Below, one piece after another: positions 34,440-48,058 of a DNA stretch of 64,000 bases. Position numbers and translations under genes: made by a program. The DNA is taken from the NCBI GenBank assembly GCA_018806915.1, contig JAGKQI010000104.1, positions 2,059,007 to 2,123,006 of the forward strand, read 5' to 3'. This DNA is from Phytophthora colocasiae (Eukaryota > Oomycota > Peronosporomycetes > Peronosporales > Peronosporaceae). Within the stretch, counting starts at the first letter, position 1. Every line of letters begins with the position of its first letter. The notes beneath the pieces are model-generated. The model made no database searches. It saw nothing but the letters and a program-made list of their open reading frames with translations, and was not told where the DNA came from.

Positions 34440-35039
34440 ACCGTGGCCCCTCCCAATACGTGGTTCGTCGTCAGTGATGGTACTTATCAGAACTGCGTAC
34501 CATGGCCAGGCAAAATCGTCGAAGCAATCAACCGCTACTCAACCGCTACTCCTGTATTCTGGAGCTCCAGAGATACTTTAAGCAAATTCATTTCGCCACA
34601 CTTGATCGAACGCCGCGGTTCCTGCATACGTCTTGCAAAACCACGCAAAATCTACTGCCACCAACTCTTCACATTCATGCGCTCTGCGAAATCCCATCAT
34701 AAGTCCACACAATCAATTCTGGATCCACGCAAAAAGTCACATGTCGACGAGAACAGGTTGGACCTCTCAGAATGCGTTCTCTGAAATCTCAGGCTGAAGC
34801 ACACTATTTCAGACGCTGTATTCCCTGCATTCACAATCAGTACCAGGTCAGGAAGGCGCGATCAACCTTGATACCGGGAAAAACGCTGCATCACGTCTAC
34901 ATTCTGAGATGGCCGCCCTAGCCTGCGTTTGCTGGGAACGTACACGCGGTCGATACGTGCTGTGGAGACTCTTGACTCCGATAATCTAATTGAGGGAATG
35001 TGTCGGCGGAGCGCCATCCTGCTGTCGTATAGCACTTAG

Positions 35040-36200
35040 TAGACTTCGTTCGTCAAGGACCTTCAGGACGATTCTGTTCACCACCGCGGGTAGGAGCTGT
35101 TGATGGCACCCGAGGAAGCTTGCGCAATGTTACCATCGACGGGTAGATGACTTCAGTCACATCTGGAAGTCTGAATCTCCAGTCTGGAACTCTGGGTATC
35201 TCCAGTCTGATCCAGATTGCGATTTGTAGAGATTCGTTATGGTTTTCCAGAGTTTTCAGAGTCAGAATCTTCAGAATCCACATCTCATAATGAATCCTTA
35301 GGCAGGAACTGTCGCCGCAGAATACATAGAATTGGCTCCTGAAGTCTCGGGTCAATCTCCTGGTCACATGTCCTCACACGTACTTCATCCTGCTGCAGGG
35401 CGTATTCCAAGTCTAAAAATACATCAATCCTCTGAGCTTGCAACGAGGTTTCAGACGTGCGTCAGCGATGCTTTAGCGATAAACCGTAAGACATGTTCTT
35501 CCAGACATTCTGAACGACTTCCTGAAAATCCACGCCTGCTTTCACCAGCGGCGGGTTCAGATCGATAGAAGAAGTCCAACGGAGTTCTCTGAATCTCATC
35601 TCCATCCGTGAAAGTCACATATCTCCAGAACATGTAGGGATCCAGGTTTTGCAGTAGCGTTTTCTGAAATCTCTGACTGAAATAATCTATTTCCAGTCGT
35701 GACCTTTTCGGGGAGCTGGTTAAACCAGTCAACGTGCTTGATACCTGGAAGTTTTAAGCGAGTTCTTGAATGCATTGTCTGGAAGACCAACCTTCTGATG
35801 TGCCATATTCAGAAAACGCTCACCATGTGAACTACGTTGCACGACAGCGGTCGCCTGCTGGGATCAAATCCTTCGATAAACTTGGAGTTTATAACGGGTC
35901 TGAGTGTTAGCAAAGTCTCTCCATGTTTGTCCTCGTAGACATCCTCGTGTTCACCGTTCAGGGGACCGATTCCAGATACCAGACGACGAGCTATCCGGAG
36001 TCCGAGCCTGAGTTGTCTGAGCTTTCTTCGAAGTCTGGTGGTTCTACCTGAACTTTTCCAACTTTAGGGAAGGCATCCAGTCTGATCCATGTTCTGGCGT
36101 CTTAGAGACCCGTTTGGGGTGTCATAACACATCTTGGTGTCGACGTACGCTCTTGTTGCTGCCTTTTGTGCCCTGGTCGGGGAGCCGCCTGGTATGTCTG
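35040..36200 (-). pseudogene. gag: Gag C-terminal region, frameshifted, copy C
   Basis: Sense direction carries the Gag tail and gag domain as in copy D 58373-59400, broken by many 1-4 nt insertions. Recognisable pieces are LENHNESLQ in one frame and FRRWxx-like gag-domain remnants such as CLEEHVLRFIAK at 35.45-35.73 kb. The collinear part ends near 36215, where the sequence jumps back about 700 bp. Confidence 0.6.
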
Positions 36201-36214
36201 GGTCGTTGTAGCAG

Positions 36215-39200
36215 CTCGGTCACATGTCCTCCACACGTCTTCATCCGTCGCGTGCAATGGGCGTGGCTCCAAGTCTCCACTACATGGAAATCTCTGAGCT
36301 TGGTAACGAGGTTTTCAGAAGACGTCCGTTGAGCGTTTTAATGGGTGATAAACAAGACATGTTCTTTCCAGACATTCGAACGACTTCCCTGAAATCCACG
36401 CCTGCTTTCCCAGCGGCGGAGTTCAGACGATAGAAGAAGTCCAACGGATAGTCTCTGAAAATGGTGCATCTCCATCGTGAAATATATCTCAGAATGTTAT
36501 AGGGACACTGGTGTTGCAGTAGCGTTTTCGAAACTCAGGATGACGATAATCCTTTCCAGCCTCTTGAACCATGGGACACGTGTTGCTCTGGAGCTGGCTA
36601 AACCAGCCAAAGCTTGGATACCGTTGAAAAGTTCTTAGTTTGAGTTCTCCCTGAATGCATTGTCTGGAAGTTAATAACCTTCGCTGATGTAAGGCTTCCA
36701 TATTGAAAATCCAGTCAAACGCTTCATCTTACCAGTTGAACTCACATGTTCGCTTCGACTTCGGCGTCGGCCTCTGGCTGTCGCCAGCGATCAGCAAACT
36801 CCTTCGATTCCAAACTTGGAGTTTCGAGTAACGAGGTTCCATTTCAGAGTTTCCAACTTTGCAAAGTGCTGACTCCTGAGTTTTGTCTCTCAGATGCCGA
36901 ACATCTGCGTTCTTCGGCGTCGTTCACCGTCTCTCCAGGGGCCATCCAGATACCAGACGTTTTCGGAGCTTCATCAGCGGAGTCGGTGAGCGTCTGGAGT
37001 TGTCTCGCGTCTTGCTTCGAAGTCTGGTGGTTCCCTGACCACGATCACGTTCCAAGGACTCCTAACGTTCTGGGACCAGAACATCCATCTGCACATGTTC
37101 CGAGCATCTGTGACCCGTTTGGGGTGCCTCATAACACATCTTGGTGTCGACCTGGGTACGCCTTGATTGCTGAGAACTTGGCCCCTGGTCCGGGGAGCTT
37201 CGTGCGACTTGGTGATGGAAATCTGGGTCGTTGTAGAAGATGTAGTGCTGGAGATCCATCGACTTCAGCCGTCGAATATCTGGCTTAATGGTTGACTCGC
37301 CCCATGACTTGGAGAAGGAAGTGGATGTGAAGTCGCCGATATCTGTTTCTAATGGGTGCAGAACCTACCCTGCTGACGACTCCTTTTCAGACTATGATCC
37401 CTAACCCCCATATCGTTTCGTCCACTTCGATTGGCATGATCCGATAGTGGGTGCATAGACTTGCAAGCCTCAGGGTTTCTCCATCAGTGTTGAAACCACT
37501 GGTGTTGCAGCTGCTGAATCAGGCATGACCAGACCTCCTGCAGAAAGTCTTGAATCCTTGGGACAGTGCTGCTCGACTCATGGACATTAAAGACGAATCT
37601 GTTGAGCTTCCGCGTTTGAAGTTGTTGCATGGAAATTCTGACGACGACTGGTCATCTGAGGTCCCAGTCGACACTCGGTTGGCAACGTCCGACATTCGAG
37701 TCTGAGTAAGTGCTGTGATCTTCAGACATTGGTGAAATCTCAGATTCCGGTCGCGTGTTATCAGAGCGACTCTCATGCCGCGGCAGTGAAGACAGCGACT
37801 GGCGTTGATAAAGCTAGTTGCACGCACATGTTCGACAGGACTTGGCGGGCGCGGCAGTCTCTGCTGTAAGCGCTTGGACCGCGGTGGCTCGTCGCCACTG
37901 CTGGATCCGCCGGAACTGTGATTCTCAGACGTCCAGTTTTCACCCGAGTTCGCATGAGTCCGTTTTCAGATCGTTGTCCTAACTCTTGCCGCGTCCTTGT
38001 CAGGTACTATACTGAGCTCTAGCTCAGATACTTGGACTTGCTGCGTTCTTCGGTGCGTCGTCAGCACGTCTCTCCGCCTCCAGTCTCGCTTCGACTTCTC
38101 AACATAGCGGTCACGGTGAGCGTCTGGATCTCGCGTCTTGCTTCCAAGTCAGCGTTGTTCCCCACGGCGATCACGTTCCAGGGACGCCACACTGCGTACT
38201 TGAGACTCGAAGAACTCCATCTGACGCTTGTTCCATCCGGCTCTGCCACCCCAGCGCTGCCTCATGGGAGGAGGGTTATGAAGTTCGAAACCTGGGCAAG
38301 CCCTGATTTCGAAGAATTGCCACACACTCTGGTGCTGTCAACGTACTCATCAGGATGTGACTTAGGAAGATCTTGGATGGGACCAAAATCAAGACGGCTG
38401 GAAGATGTTGGCCGAGACTCCCCTGTTCTTAAAGATCTCAGGAATGATGGCATGGATGACATCCTGCCCCTGACTTTGTTAATGGTCGCCGGTCGCTGCA
38501 GCAGCTCTGGAAAGCTTTCAGCACTGAAAGCTTCATCGTCTGCCACAAATACTGTGGAGAATGCTCTGAATGACAACTGGTTTTCAGCATCCATCATCTC
38601 TCCAGCAGCGGAATTCACGACGCGCCACTTCACTCATATCGGAATTCGTCCATCACATCGCATTGGCATGCTCCCCTAGACTCTTCCAGACGGTGTCTTC
38701 AGAGAATCCTCGGACTTGTATCAACGTCTCATCAGTGAAAACCACTGTCGTCTTCGTTTGGCATTGCGGAACATGTTCTTCCAGAGATTCGGGTTCTGGT
38801 TCACTTCATCCACGGACTGGCCAGAAAGTGGCATGCGTGAACGCTGCCCCTCGACTCACTTCCGGACATTAAAGACGATATCTGTTGAGCTTCCATGTGA
38901 AGCCAGACGAACTCTGACGACCACGGTCATCCGAGGTCCCAATCTCGACACTGGGAATTGGCACGTCCGACATCCGAGTTCGGTGAAGTGCTGTGATCTT
39001 CAGACATTGGTGTCTCCAGATTCACCAGGTCAGCAGGTGTTACTCCTGAGACTCTCATACTCGCGGCAGTGAAGACAGATCTTCGACCGCCGGTTCTAGG
39101 ATAGCGCTCACACTCTGACAGCTGCCTTCTTCTCTCGGGCAGCTTTCCTCTTCTCGCAGATGTAAGCGCTTCTGGATAGCATCAAGTCTGGTGGCTCGTC

Positions 39201-40849
39201 CAGGCACGTAGGAACCTTGTAGACCAGCGGAACTGACGTGTCACCGGAGTACTCCGGTCACCCGGAGTCGCATGATCAATCGTTGATCCTTGTAGGCTAG
39301 CGGCCATCTTGAATCAGGTAAACGCTATACGGAAACTGCTTCATCTTGGCTTGCAATGGGGTGTTTTCTCGATTCCAAGATCCGGGCATGCACCAGCTTG
39401 TCGCGAAGTCAGTTTCACTTTGGTAACCGCAGGAGGTCACGGAATGGCCCACTCAACCCACAGTTATAAGCAGCGAGTCGACTACTGAAGGGTTTTCAGG
39501 GACGCCGTTACACTGCGTACTTCTGAGACTCGGAAGACAGCTGGTACGTCTTGCGTCTGGAGACCATGTTGGAGGAGTTGTCTTGCGAAATATGAAACCT
39601 CGCCGGGTCTGTACAGTCATTGTTCGAAGAAAGTTGGGGTTCCACACGGACTCTGGTGCCGTCAACGTACCTACCGGGGATCCTTCGACATAGGAGCGAT
39701 CTTGGGAGTCCGAATCTCAAATAAGGTGGTTTCCATGACGCTCACAACTGGAAACTCGAAAAGAGGTTATCCATATACCCTCAGAGAAAGTCTGAAATCG
39801 GAGTCTGAACATCGCCACTTCTGATGTAGTCGCCGAGATGCCTGCAGCTTTCGGAGATAAACAAGCACCAATATACAGAGCTTCAATATACAAATATATA
39901 CAGCCGTTCTTGTATTCTAACTAGGCCTCTGAACGGTGTTTAACGACCTTTGCCAGCATCCATATCTCTCCAGCGGCGGAACTTGGGTCACGACCCAGAC
40001 ACCTGGTCTGAGCACGTATCCCTTTCAAGCGAGCATTCAGCTCCCAGACTCCTCTTATATAGACGGAAAATATAAACTTCATACAATCGTCGGACTATAT
40101 ACAACACGTCTACCTTGCACTCTGAAATCGACTGTCCTAGTTTCCAGAGCCTGTCAGACAGAGCAATATGAAATGGGATGCCGCTAGAGCAAAACAAACG
40201 ACCCAACTATGTTCTTCTCAGAGATATCCGGGTGGCCACTCTCGGAATTTCACTTCATCCACGGATCTCCCGCCAGAAGTTGTCGTGAGTTCGAACAGGC
40301 AAAGATCGATCACTTCCTGGGCTCAAACCATATCGGCGCCTCCCAGACGCTCTACCTCACCACCACGCACTTCTGGGCTACACTCGTCCCCTCCCTCTCT
40401 GAATCTCTCTCTCTTCTGATGGCCTTCAGAATATTGTTCACCAGAGACTTAGCAGGTGTCTCCTGGTAGCTTCTAGCTTCTTCAGTCAGGCTGGTCTTCG
40501 ACCGCCGGTTATGCAGTCAGTCTTCACACCTCAGAATTACCGCCTTGGTCTTTCGGTATACATCTGGTACTTTGACTTGAATGCTCAGTATGCGGTCTGC
40601 CTCTGGATAGCCGATCTCAAGTCTGGGTTGTTCTCAGGTAGCGATAGACGTCTTGTAGACGCTTTGGATGTGCACGTGTCAGTAATCACTTCCGACCATG
40701 CGTGACCGAAACTTGGCGTCCTCCACTTGGTAGATCCTCAGTATGCCATCTTGAATCTAAACGGTGGTTTCTCTAGAGTCTGGTATCCTGGTATTCTCGA
40801 GTCCGGGTGATATCACTTGGATTCCAAAGATCCGGGCACGCGCACCAGT
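36215..40849 (-). other. Interleaved (two-register) copy of the element's internal region
   Basis: Short pieces from two places in the element, roughly 0.8 kb apart at first and about 1.3 kb apart later, alternate every 5-40 bp. Example at 36681-36745: pieces matching 59089-59134 and pieces matching 59880-59942 alternate. At 39400-39560, LTR-start pieces alternate with internal pieces matching 17198-17300. No gene can be read. Probably a consensus made from two misaligned reads or copies. Confidence 0.7.
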
Positions 40850-42664
40850 TGCTTTAGAAGTCTTGGTACGAAACTCAGAGTACGTGGAGCAGGGGCGTAT
40901 AGTGAACTCCTAGCGCGCATACGTTCACTGAAAAGGGGTTTCTCAGGAGTCGTACAACGGTAGGTTGCGCGTGGTACGCTTGCGGTATCCTTCGTGGGTC
41001 TGTTGAATCTCTGCGGAAATATGACCCTCGCCGTGAGTCTGCCAGACCACGTTTCAGAAGAGAAGTTAGTCCGTTTGGACGGTAACGGGATGAGGTCTCT
41101 CAGGAAATACGTTCTTCTGAGAGACTTTCGGGAGTCGGAATCATCTGGGGAACTCAAGGTGCTCTAGGAAAGTCGGCCAGGAAGTCAGAAAAGGCAGGTT
41201 GAGATTATACCAGAGAAAGTCTGAAATCGGCGTCTGAAGTATCACAAATCCAGAAACCGAGATACCTGGTCCTTTCAGAGATAAACAACCTTATACAGTC
41301 AGAGTTCGGAAAATATACAAATATATACAGCCGTTCTTATTCTTCTATAGGATATCACACCTGGTGGGCTAACACTCCAGGTCAATTAGGACTTCCTCTA
41401 CCAGACACCTGGTCTGTAACCTGGTATCCACCTTTACATGTTCGTGCACCACCCTCTTATATAGAGGGAAAATATGAAGTTACCAATCAGCAATCGGCTA
41501 GTGATACACAACAGTTCACCTTTTCGTGACGTCTGAAAACGACTGTCTAGTTTCACAGAGCTGTGTCCAAACGAGCAATATGAGCGAAATGGCCACCGTT
41601 CGCAGCAAGTAGACAAAACAAAACGCACCTAACTTAGGATATGGAATAGGTGCGGGCCCTCAGTCTCTACGTTACCTGATCTCCGCACCTTGAGAGAGCA
41701 GGTGGATAGGCGAGAGATCACAGGCGGCACCAAACCTTGACGTGGCCTTGCAGGCAGAAATACAACGATTGGGCACGGCAAATATGAACTCTGATTTAAG
41801 ACGTTTATCTTCCTCATAACTATCATATATCTCTGGTAACTCTTCCTTCCTGTGTCGTCTTCTGCGTGAGTTATGCAGCCAGTCTTCATATCTCAGGTAC
41901 TTTGGTCTTTGTGTAGATACAGTCTGGTGTGTGTGACTTGTGTCTCAGTATGTGCAGTCTGTGCAGCTGATCTGTGTGTGTCTGACAAGTAGAGATTGAG
42001 AGATGAGAGATGTGCAGAGTCAGTAATGCACTTGAATGCGTGACTTGAACCTGGGTTCACTTGGTTTGTGCATGGTGTTGAATTGGTGGTTTTAAAGAGT
42101 CTGGTATCCTGGTGTTTCAGAGTCTGGATATCACTTAGTTTTTTGTGAGTCTTATTGCTCAGAGTTAGAGATACCTAGAGTCTTGAATACGAAACCAAGA
42201 GTAGGGAGCACCAATGCTTCAACGTACATGAAGATCCCAGGATGCGCGTGCGCTCGTCCGGCGCAGCAGATACTTTTGGTCTCTGCGAGTATATATTGTG
42301 GGAACATCTTTGCTCCGTCCATCCATCGTCGCAGCTGGACGGTAACGGGATGAGTGTCTCTCAGAGATAATCTTCTGAGAGACTTTCCGCCAGAACCATA
42401 GGCACTCATCGTCGGGGAAAGTCCGGTGACTAGACAGAGTGTAAGTTGGACCTTCAGATGTAGTGCACACTCTGAAGTCACTCTTCTGGTCCTTTGGAGC
42501 TCGCCCTATAGTCTTCGAGTCAGGCGAAGGTTTACGCACAATCTTCCGTATTATCACTGGTGTAGCACGTCCCGCCATACTTCCTCCAAAACCAAATGAA
42601 GCAGGTATTACTACAGGGTAACAAAAACTATGACGCCAGAAAATCTGAGTTGCACATCATGTCA
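40850..42664 (-). repeat. 5' LTR, copy C, mixed with array-unit fragments
   Basis: The LTR is recognisable from 40850 to GTCA at 42664, TATA box at 41457-41464. Pieces of the tRNA unit are spliced in: cgcagcaagtagacaaaac at about 41601, caccttgagagagcaggtgg at about 41686, gaacatctttgctccgtcc at about 42302, and gagctcgccctatagtcttcgagtc at about 42497. This fits the same two-register mixing. Confidence 0.7.
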
Positions 42665-43064
42665 GCTGGCTGTAGTGAGACTACAATCACGTTTTCGACG
42701 CTCTATATGTGGCTGCGTTTGATGTGCACAAGCGTAGTGACGACCGCATGAGCGAATACGTCGCAGCAAGTAGACAGAAGAAGAGAGAACATGGTGTAGG
42801 TGCGCTTCTCCCGCCTTGAGCAGCTTGAGCAGCAGGCAGCTTGAACACCTTGAGCACCTTGGGCACCTTGGGCACCTTGGGCACCTTGGGGAGAGCGGGT
42901 GTAGTTCGAGGCGGTGTGTGGAAGTTGGTCGAATGCAGTGGGGTATGAAGTGGTGAAAAAGACGTGGAGCAGCGTGAGCGTGAGTTGCGATGTAAGATTT
43001 CCTGGTGATGTGAGTATGTGTGTTGTGTGTGTGGTGTGTGTTTGTGTGTGTGTGTGTGTGTCTG

Positions 43065-43110
<46 letters not shown>

Positions 43111-43204
43111 GCAAAAGTTTGAAGTGTTGTAAAAGTGTTGTTGTTGTGTGTTGCTTGTTGTGTGTTGTGGGTTTGTGATTTTGTGTAGTGGTAGTGTTCA
43201 GCCT

Positions 43205-43281
43205 TCCCATATAGTCTAGGCGGTTAGGATAGCTGAAGCTCTCACCCAGCAGACCCCGGGTTCTGAGTCCCGGTGTGGGAA
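43205..43281 (+). tRNA. tRNA-Glu(CTC) with insertions
   Basis: AA inserted in the anticodon stem (ctgaagctctc), an extra C before the T stem, and T in the T loop. L-type unit next to copy C. Confidence 0.6.
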
Positions 43282-43891
43282 CATCTTTTGCTCCGTCTCT
43301 CCTCTCTTACGCTCTTCCTGAACGTGCGTGTTTCTGCCAAAGTCTTTGTAAAAAGTCTTTGTAAGTCTTTGTAGCATGTACGTCACTCGTCTGCACGTCT
43401 GGAGCTCGCCCCATAGTCACTTCGAGTCCATACGCGCACCGTATATCGGCTGGGCGTGTGTCTCTCTGAAGCGGACAGCGGCCTATCTCTGGATCTTTGC
43501 ACCTTTGGCGCTAGCTGTAGTGAGACCTACAACCACGTTTTTCGACGTCTATATGTGGCTGCGTTGATGTGCAAGGCGCCTGTGTGACGACCGCATGAGC
43601 GAATACGTCGCAGCAAGTAGACAGAAGAAGAGAGAACATGGTGTAGGGGTGCGCTCCTCCCACCTTGAGCAGCTGGTGGAGCAGCTTGCAGCAGCTTGAA
43701 CACCTTGAGCACCTTTGAGCACCTTGAGCACCTTGAGCACCTTGAGAGAGCAGGTGTAGTTCGAGGTGGTGTGTGGAAGTTGGTCGAATGGCAGTGGGGG
43801 TATGAAGTGGTGATGTAAGACGTGGAGCAGCGTGAGCGTGAGCGATGTAAGATTCCAGTGGATGTAGAAGTGTGTGTGTGTGTGTGTCTAC

Positions 43892-43931
<40 letters not shown>

Positions 43932-44028
43932 AAAGTTTGCGTGTTGTGTGTTGTTGGCCTGCGGCGTGTGTGTTGTTGTTGTGTGTTGTGTTTGTGGATT
44001 TTGTGTGTGGTGCGTGGTGTTCAGCCTC

Positions 44029-44104
44029 TCCCATATAGTCTGTGGTGGTTAGGATAGCTGGCTCTCACCCAGCAGGACCCGGGTTCGAGTCCCGGTGTGG
44101 GGAA
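44029..44104 (+). tRNA. tRNA-Glu(CTC) with D-arm change
   Basis: D loop reads gtctgtggtgg, an extra G follows the anticodon stem, and an extra G is in the acceptor. Anticodon arm and T loop intact. Confidence 0.65.
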
Positions 44105-44802
44105 ACATCTTTTGCTCAATCTCTCCTCTTTACGCTCTTCTGAACGTGCATGTTTCTGCCAAAGTCTTTGTAAGTCTTTGTAAGTCTTTGTAGCATGTAC
44201 GTAACTCGTCTGGCACGTCTGGAGCTCGCCCTATAGCTCTTCGAGTCCATACGCGGACCGTATACTCGGCTGGGCGTGTGTCTCTCTGAAGCGGACAGCG
44301 GCTCATCTCTGGATCTTTGCACTTTGGCGCTAGCTGTGGTGAGACCACAACCACGCTTTTCGACGTCTATATGTGGCTGCGTTGATGTGCAGAAGCTGGT
44401 GTGACGACCGCATGAGCGAATACGTCGCAGCAAGTAGACAGAAGAAGAGAGAACATGAGTGTAGGTGCGCTCTCCCACCTTGAGCAGTCAGAGCAGCTTG
44501 AGCAGCTTGAACACCTTTCGAGCACCTTGATGCAATCTTGGAGCACCTTGAGAGAGCAGGGTGTAGTTCGAGACGGTGTGTGGAAGTTGGTCGAATGCAG
44601 TGGGGTATGGAAGTGGTGATGTAAGACGTGGAGCAGCGTGAGCGTGAGCGATGTAAGATCTCCAGTGGATGGTAGAAGTGTGTGTGTGTGTCTGCAAGAG
44701 AGAGAGAGGGGGTGCAAAGTTTGCGTGTTGTGTGTTGTTGTTGTGTGTTGTTGTTGTGTGTTGTGTTTCAGTGATTTTGTGTGTGGTGGTAGTGTTCAGC
44801 CT

Positions 44803-44876
44803 TCCCATATAGTCTAGGGCGGTTAGGATAGCTGGCTCTCACCCAGCAGACCCGGGTTCAAGTCCCGGTGTGGGAA
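44803..44876 (+). tRNA. tRNA-Glu(CTC)
   Basis: 74 nt: an extra G in the D loop and one substitution in the T loop (TTCAAGT for TTCGAGT), which alters the B box. Confidence 0.75.
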
Positions 44877-45577
44877 CATCTTTTGCTCCGTCTCTCCTCT
44901 TACGCTCTTCTGAACGTGCGGTGTTTCTGCCAAAGTCTTCTTTGTAAGTCTTTGTAAGTGCTTTGTAGCATGTACGCAATCCCGTCTGCACGTCTGGAGC
45001 TCGCCCTATAGTCTTCCGGAGTCCATACGCGACCGTGCATATCGGCTGGGGCGTGTGTGTCTCTGAAACGGACAGCGGCCTATCTCTGGATCTTTGCACT
45101 TTGGCGCTAGCTGTAGTGAGACTACAACCACGTTTTCGGACGTCTATATGTGGCTGCGTTGATGTGCAAGCTGTGTGACGACATTGCATGAGCGAATACG
45201 TCGCAGCAAGTAGACAGAAGAAGAGAGAACATGGTGTAAAGGTGCGCCTCCCACCTTGAGCAGCTTGGAGCAGCTTGAGCAGCTTGAACACCTTGAGCAC
45301 CTTGAGCACCTTGAGCACCTTGAGAGAGCGGGTGTAGTTCGAGGCGGTGTGTGGAAGTTGGTCCGAATGCAGTGGGGTATGAAGTGGTGATGTAAGACGT
45401 GGAGCAGCGTGAGCGTGAGCGCATGTAAGGGCATTCCAGTGGATGTAGAAGTGTGTGTGTGTGTGTCTGCAAAGAGAGAGAGAGAGAGGGGGTGCAAAGT
45501 TTGCGTGTTGTGTGTTGTTGTTGTGTGTTGTTGTTGTGTGTTGTGTTTGTGATTTGTGTGGTGGTAGTGTTCAGCCT

Positions 45578-45650
45578 TCCCACCTAGTCTAGGCGGTTAG
45601 GATAGCTGGCTCTCACCCAGCAGACCCGGGGTTCGAGTCCGGTGTGGGAA
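45578..45650 (+). tRNA. tRNA-Glu(CTC)
   Basis: Acceptor 5' strand reads TCCCACC; the T stem has gained a G and lost a C. D and anticodon arms intact. Confidence 0.7.
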
Positions 45651-46242
45651 TATCATCTTTTGCTCTGTCTCTCCTCTTACGCTCTTCTGAACGTGCGTGT
45701 TTCTGCCCAGTGCATAAGTCTTTGTAAGTCTTTGTAGCATGTACGTCACTTGTAGCACGTCTGGAGCTCACCTATAGTCTTCGAGTCCATACGCGACCGT
45801 ATATCGGCTGGTAGCGTGTGTCTCTCTGAAGCGGACAGCGGCCTCATCTCTGGATCTTTGCACCTTTGGCGCTAGCTGTAGTGAGACTACAAACCACGTT
45901 TTTCGACGTCTATATGTGGCTGCGTTGATGTAGCAAGCCGTGACGACCGCATGAGCGAATAGCTGTCTGCAGTGCAAGTAGAATGGGTAGAAGAAGAGAG
46001 AACATGGTGTGTGCGCTCTCCCACCTTGAGCAGCTTGAGCAGCTTGAGCAGCTTGAACACCTTGAGGCACCTTGAGCACCTTGAGCACATGAGCACCTTG
46101 AGAGAGCGGTGTGTAGTTCGAGGCGGTGTGTGGAAGTTGGTCGAATGCAAGTGGGGTATGAAGTGGGTGATGTGTAAGACGTGGAGCAGCGTGAGCGTGA
46201 GCGATGTGAAGATGGATGTAGAAGTGTGTGTGTGTGTGTCTG

Positions 46243-46279
<37 letters not shown>

Positions 46280-46417
46280 AGAGAGTGTGATGTGTGTAGC
46301 GGTGTGTGTGTGTCTGCAAGAGAGAGAGGGGGTGCAAAGTTTGCGTGTTGTGTGTTGCTTGTTGTGCTATTGTGTGTTGTGTTTGTAGATTTATTGTGTG
46401 GTGGTAGTGTTCAGCCT

Positions 46418-46491
46418 TCCCATATAGTCTAGGCGGTTAGGATAGCTGGCTCTCACCCAGCAGACCCGTGTTCGAGTCCCGGTAATGGGAA
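46418..46491 (+). tRNA. tRNA-Glu(CTC)
   Basis: 74 nt: a T-stem G to T change (CCGTG) and AA in place of the acceptor G (ggtaatggg). D and anticodon arms intact. Confidence 0.75.
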
Positions 46492-47114
46492 CATCTTTTT
46501 GCTCCGTCTCCTCTGTACGCTCTTCTGAACGTGCGTGTTTCTGCCAAAGTCTTCGTAAGTCTTTGTAAGTCTTTTGTAGCATGTACGTCACTCGTTCTGC
46601 ACTGTCTGGAGCTCGCCCTATAGTCTTCGAGTCCATACGCGACCGTATATCGGCTGGGCGTGTGTCTCTCTGAAGCGGAGACAGCGGCCTATCTCTGGAT
46701 CTTTGCACTTCATGGCGCTAAGCTGTAGTGAGACTACAACCACGTTTTCGACGTCTATGTGTGGCTGCGTTGATATATTGCGAAGCTGTGCTTGACGACC
46801 AGCCATGAGCCAATACGCCTCGCAGCAAGTAGAAAGGCAGAAGAAGAGAGAACATGGTGTAGGTGCGCCTCTCCACCTTGAAAGCAGCTTGAGCAGCTTG
46901 CAGCAGTTTGAGAACACCTTGAGCACAGCAGGCACCTTGAGCACCTTGGAGGCACCTTGAGCACCTCGGAGAGCGGGGTGTAGTTCGAGGCGGTGTGTAG
47001 GAAGTTACGGTCGAATGCAGTGGGGTATGAAGTGGTGATGTAAGACGTGGAGCAGCGTGAGTGCGTGAGCGATGTGTACAGATTCCAGTGGATGTAGAAG
47101 TGTGTGTGTGTGTC

Positions 47115-47152
<38 letters not shown>

Positions 47153-47254
47153 GAGAGAGAGAGAGAGACAAAGAGAGAGGGGGCAGCCTGTGTGTTGTGT
47201 GTTGTTGTTGTGTGTTGTGTTTGTGATTTTGTGTGTGGTGGTAGTGTTCAGCCT

Positions 47255-47332
47255 TCCCATATAGTCTAGGCGGTTAGGATAGCTGGCTCTCACCCAGCAG
47301 GTGACCCGTCATTCGAGTCCCGGTGTTGGGAA
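47255..47332 (+). tRNA. tRNA-Glu(CTC) with T-arm insertions
   Basis: GTG is inserted after the anticodon arm, the T stem/loop reads ccgtcattcgag, and the acceptor has an extra T. The 5' half is perfect. Confidence 0.65.
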
Positions 47333-48058
47333 CATCTTTTGCTCCGTCTCTCCTCTTACGCTCTTTCTGAACGTGCGTGTTTCTGCCAAAGTCTTTGTAA
47401 GTCTTTGTAAGTCTTTGTAGCATGTACGTCACTCGTCTGCACGTCTGGAGCTCGCCCTATAGTCTTCGAGTCCATACGCGACCGTATATCGGCTGGGCGT
47501 GTGTCTCTCTGAAGCGGACAGCGGCCTATCTCTGAATCTTTGCACTTTGGCGCTAGCTGTGCGTGAGACTACAACCACGTTTTTCGACGTCTATATGTGG
47601 CTGCGTTGATGTGCAGAAGCTGTGTGACGACCGCATGAGCCGAATACGTCGCAGCAAGTAGACAGAAGAAGAGAGAACATGGTGTGGGTGCGCTCTTCCA
47701 CCTTGAGCAGTCAGGCAGCAGCTTTTCTGAGCAGCTTAAACACCTTGAGCACCGTGAGCACCTTGAGCACCTTGAGCACCTTGAGGTATGGTGTAGTTCG
47801 AGGCGGTGTGTGGAAGTTGGTCGAATAAATGTGGGGTATGAAGTGGTGATGTGTAAGACGTGGAGGCAGCGTGAGTGTGAGCGATATAAGATTCCAGTGG
47901 ATGTAGAAGTGTGTGTGTGTGTAAGAGAGAGAGGTATAGAGAGAGAGAGAGAGTAGAGAGAGACAGAGAGAGAGAGAGGGGTGTTGTGTGTTGTTGTTGT
48001 GTGTCATGTTGTTGTGTGTTGTGTTTGTGATTTTGTGTGTGGTGGTAGTGGTCAGCCT

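Larger units (their letters stand above)
32598..42664 (-). mobile_element. Gag-only LTR retrotransposon, copy C (scrambled)
   Basis: Element in minus sense at the same unit position as copies A, B and D. The left junction reads ggcgctaaggggtcgcg (TG lost) and the right GTCA|GCTGGCTG, so the target duplication is GCTA versus GCTG. The internal region measures 6.4 kb against 4.5-4.8 kb in copies B and D, because from about 36.2 kb the sequence is a mixture of two offset registers of the same element. LTR starts appear twice (about 39400 and 40850). Structure and length are unreliable here. Confidence 0.7.

Noticed and set aside
36215..40849. Novel gene content in the extra 1.7 kb of copy C
   Set aside because: Every piece examined matches one of two positions in copies B or D; the excess length comes from interleaving.
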